Of a stretch of DNA of 64,000 bases, positions 63,617 to 64,000 are shown in pieces. The notes under the pieces were generated by a model, which was not told where the DNA came from, made no database searches, and saw only the letters and a program-made list of their open reading frames with translations. The stretch comes from Thermus composti (lineage in GTDB: Bacteria; Deinococcota; Deinococci; Deinococcales; Thermaceae): NCBI RefSeq assembly GCF_014647535.1, contig NZ_BMPJ01000003.1:1-64000 (forward strand), read 5' to 3'. The position numbers and the translations under genes are program-made. Position 1 is the stretch's first letter, and the number at the start of each line of letters is the position of its first letter.

Positions 63617-63644
63617 CTAGGGTCAATGGTAGCATGGGCAGGGG

Positions 63645-63709
63645 TTGCAAGGGGCTTGGCCTAATCTTAGACTTGGTCAAAGAGGAGCCCCTTGGCCCAA
63701 GGGGGGAGG
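63645..63709 (+). promoter_or_regulatory. Promoter and 5' hairpin of last acyl-CoA dehydrogenase
   Basis: TTGCAA (63645-63650), 17 bases, TAGACT (63668-63673). In the leader CCCCTTG (63688-63694) and CAAGGGG (63698-63704) form a 7-bp stem with a 3-base loop whose right arm overlaps the GGGGGGAGG ribosome site, so translation could be modulated by this hairpin. Confidence 0.5.
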
Positions 63710-63712
63710 AAA

Positions 63713-64000
63713 ATGCCCATAGACTTCAGCCTCACCGAGGAGCAAAAGCAACTCCAGGCCCTGGCCCGGCGCTTCGCCAGGGAAGTCATCCTACCGGTGG
63801 CGGCGGAGTACGACGAGAAGGAAGAGGTCCCCTGGCCCGTCATAGAGAAGCTCCACGAGGTGGGCCTCCTGAACGCCATCATCCCGGAGGCGTACGGGGG
63901 GATGGGCCTCAAGATGCTGGACGAGGTCATCGTGGGGGAGGAATTGGCCTACGCCTGCATGGGGATCTACACCATCCCCATGGCCAGCGACCTGGGCATC
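63713..64000 (+). CDS. Acyl-CoA dehydrogenase, N-terminal part (runs off window)
   Basis: The first 96 codons are visible: PIDFSLTEEQKQLQALARRF, AAEYDEKEEVPWPVIEKLHE and GLLNAIIPEAYGGMGL, the N-terminal helical domain of medium-chain acyl-CoA dehydrogenases. ATG 63713 follows a strong GGGGGGAGG. The gene continues beyond 64000. Confidence 0.9.
   Translation, partial: MPIDFSLTEEQKQLQALARRFAREVILPVAAEYDEKEEVPWPVIEKLHEVGLLNAIIPEAYGGMGLKMLDEVIVGEELAYACMGIYTIPMASDLGI

Overview
The window is very GC-rich, densely packed DNA with the codon use, gene neighbours and regulatory sites of a Thermus species, most likely Thermus thermophilus or a close relative. The cobalamin cluster and the fatty-acid regulator PfmR are plasmid-borne (pTT27) in well-known T. 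thermophilus strains, whereas the phenylacetate (paa) genes are, as I recall, chromosomal there. I therefore cannot say whether this replicon is a megaplasmid or a chromosome. No rRNA, tRNA, CRISPR array or replication gene was seen.

Layout. 1-8.5 kb: a cobalamin/metal-chelate binding-protein homologue, decayed DUF1111 and IS3-type transposase remnants, then a minus-strand RND efflux operon (two TolC-like proteins, membrane fusion protein, RND pump). 8.5-11 kb: a gene graveyard with an IS256 end inserted in a hicB remnant, the back half of an MFS transporter, the C-terminal part of Cas8b from a lost type I-B CRISPR system, an intact tautomerase-like gene and a vapBC remnant. 11-19.3 kb: pxpA, a zinc alcohol dehydrogenase, and a minus-strand operon paaR-paaA-paaB-paaC-paaD-paaZ-nagA behind a PaaR-type operator. 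19.5-25.2 kb: a vapBC pair and a PfmR-type fatty-acid operon (pfmR, acyl-CoA dehydrogenase, MaoC hydratase, broken thioesterase, acyl-CoA ligase, SDR). A bidirectional promoter carries a PfmR-like operator on each side. 25.2-26.1 kb: a Xer-type recombinase.

26.2-44.9 kb is an almost complete anaerobic-type cobalamin pathway. The minus-strand cobT-cobS-cobO-cbiA operon diverges from cobC. A B12 riboswitch then leads into a 20-codon leader ORF, a NiCoT cobalt transporter, and cbiD, cbiC, cbiET, cbiL, cbiF, cbiH, cbiG, cbiX-ferredoxin, DUF3209, cobA, bluB, cbiB, a HEPN-MNT toxin-antitoxin pair, cobD and a cbiP-cobU fusion. No cbiJ/cobK reductase is visible, and bluB appears to carry an internal deletion.

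44.9-64 kb: bifunctional FBP aldolase/phosphatase, HxlR regulator, nadB remnant, DUF255 thioredoxin-like protein, a thiolase under a third PfmR-like site, a marR-DHA2 transporter-pxpBC operon, an AidB-like acyl-CoA dehydrogenase, a PF09818 ATPase, a ZnuA-like protein, galactokinase, a TRAP binding protein, a large GAF/PAS histidine kinase with its receiver protein, and the start of another acyl-CoA dehydrogenase.

Most striking signals: a 42-43-base hairpin repeat present three times at gene 3' ends (12.9, 48.7 and 50.1 kb), one copy being read as the C-terminus of pxpBC; the PfmR-controlled outward promoter that now faces a vapBC module; the DUF3209/CbiX-ferredoxin pair in a pathway lacking CbiJ; and repeated TANNNT-N6-ATG arrangements suggesting leaderless mRNAs.
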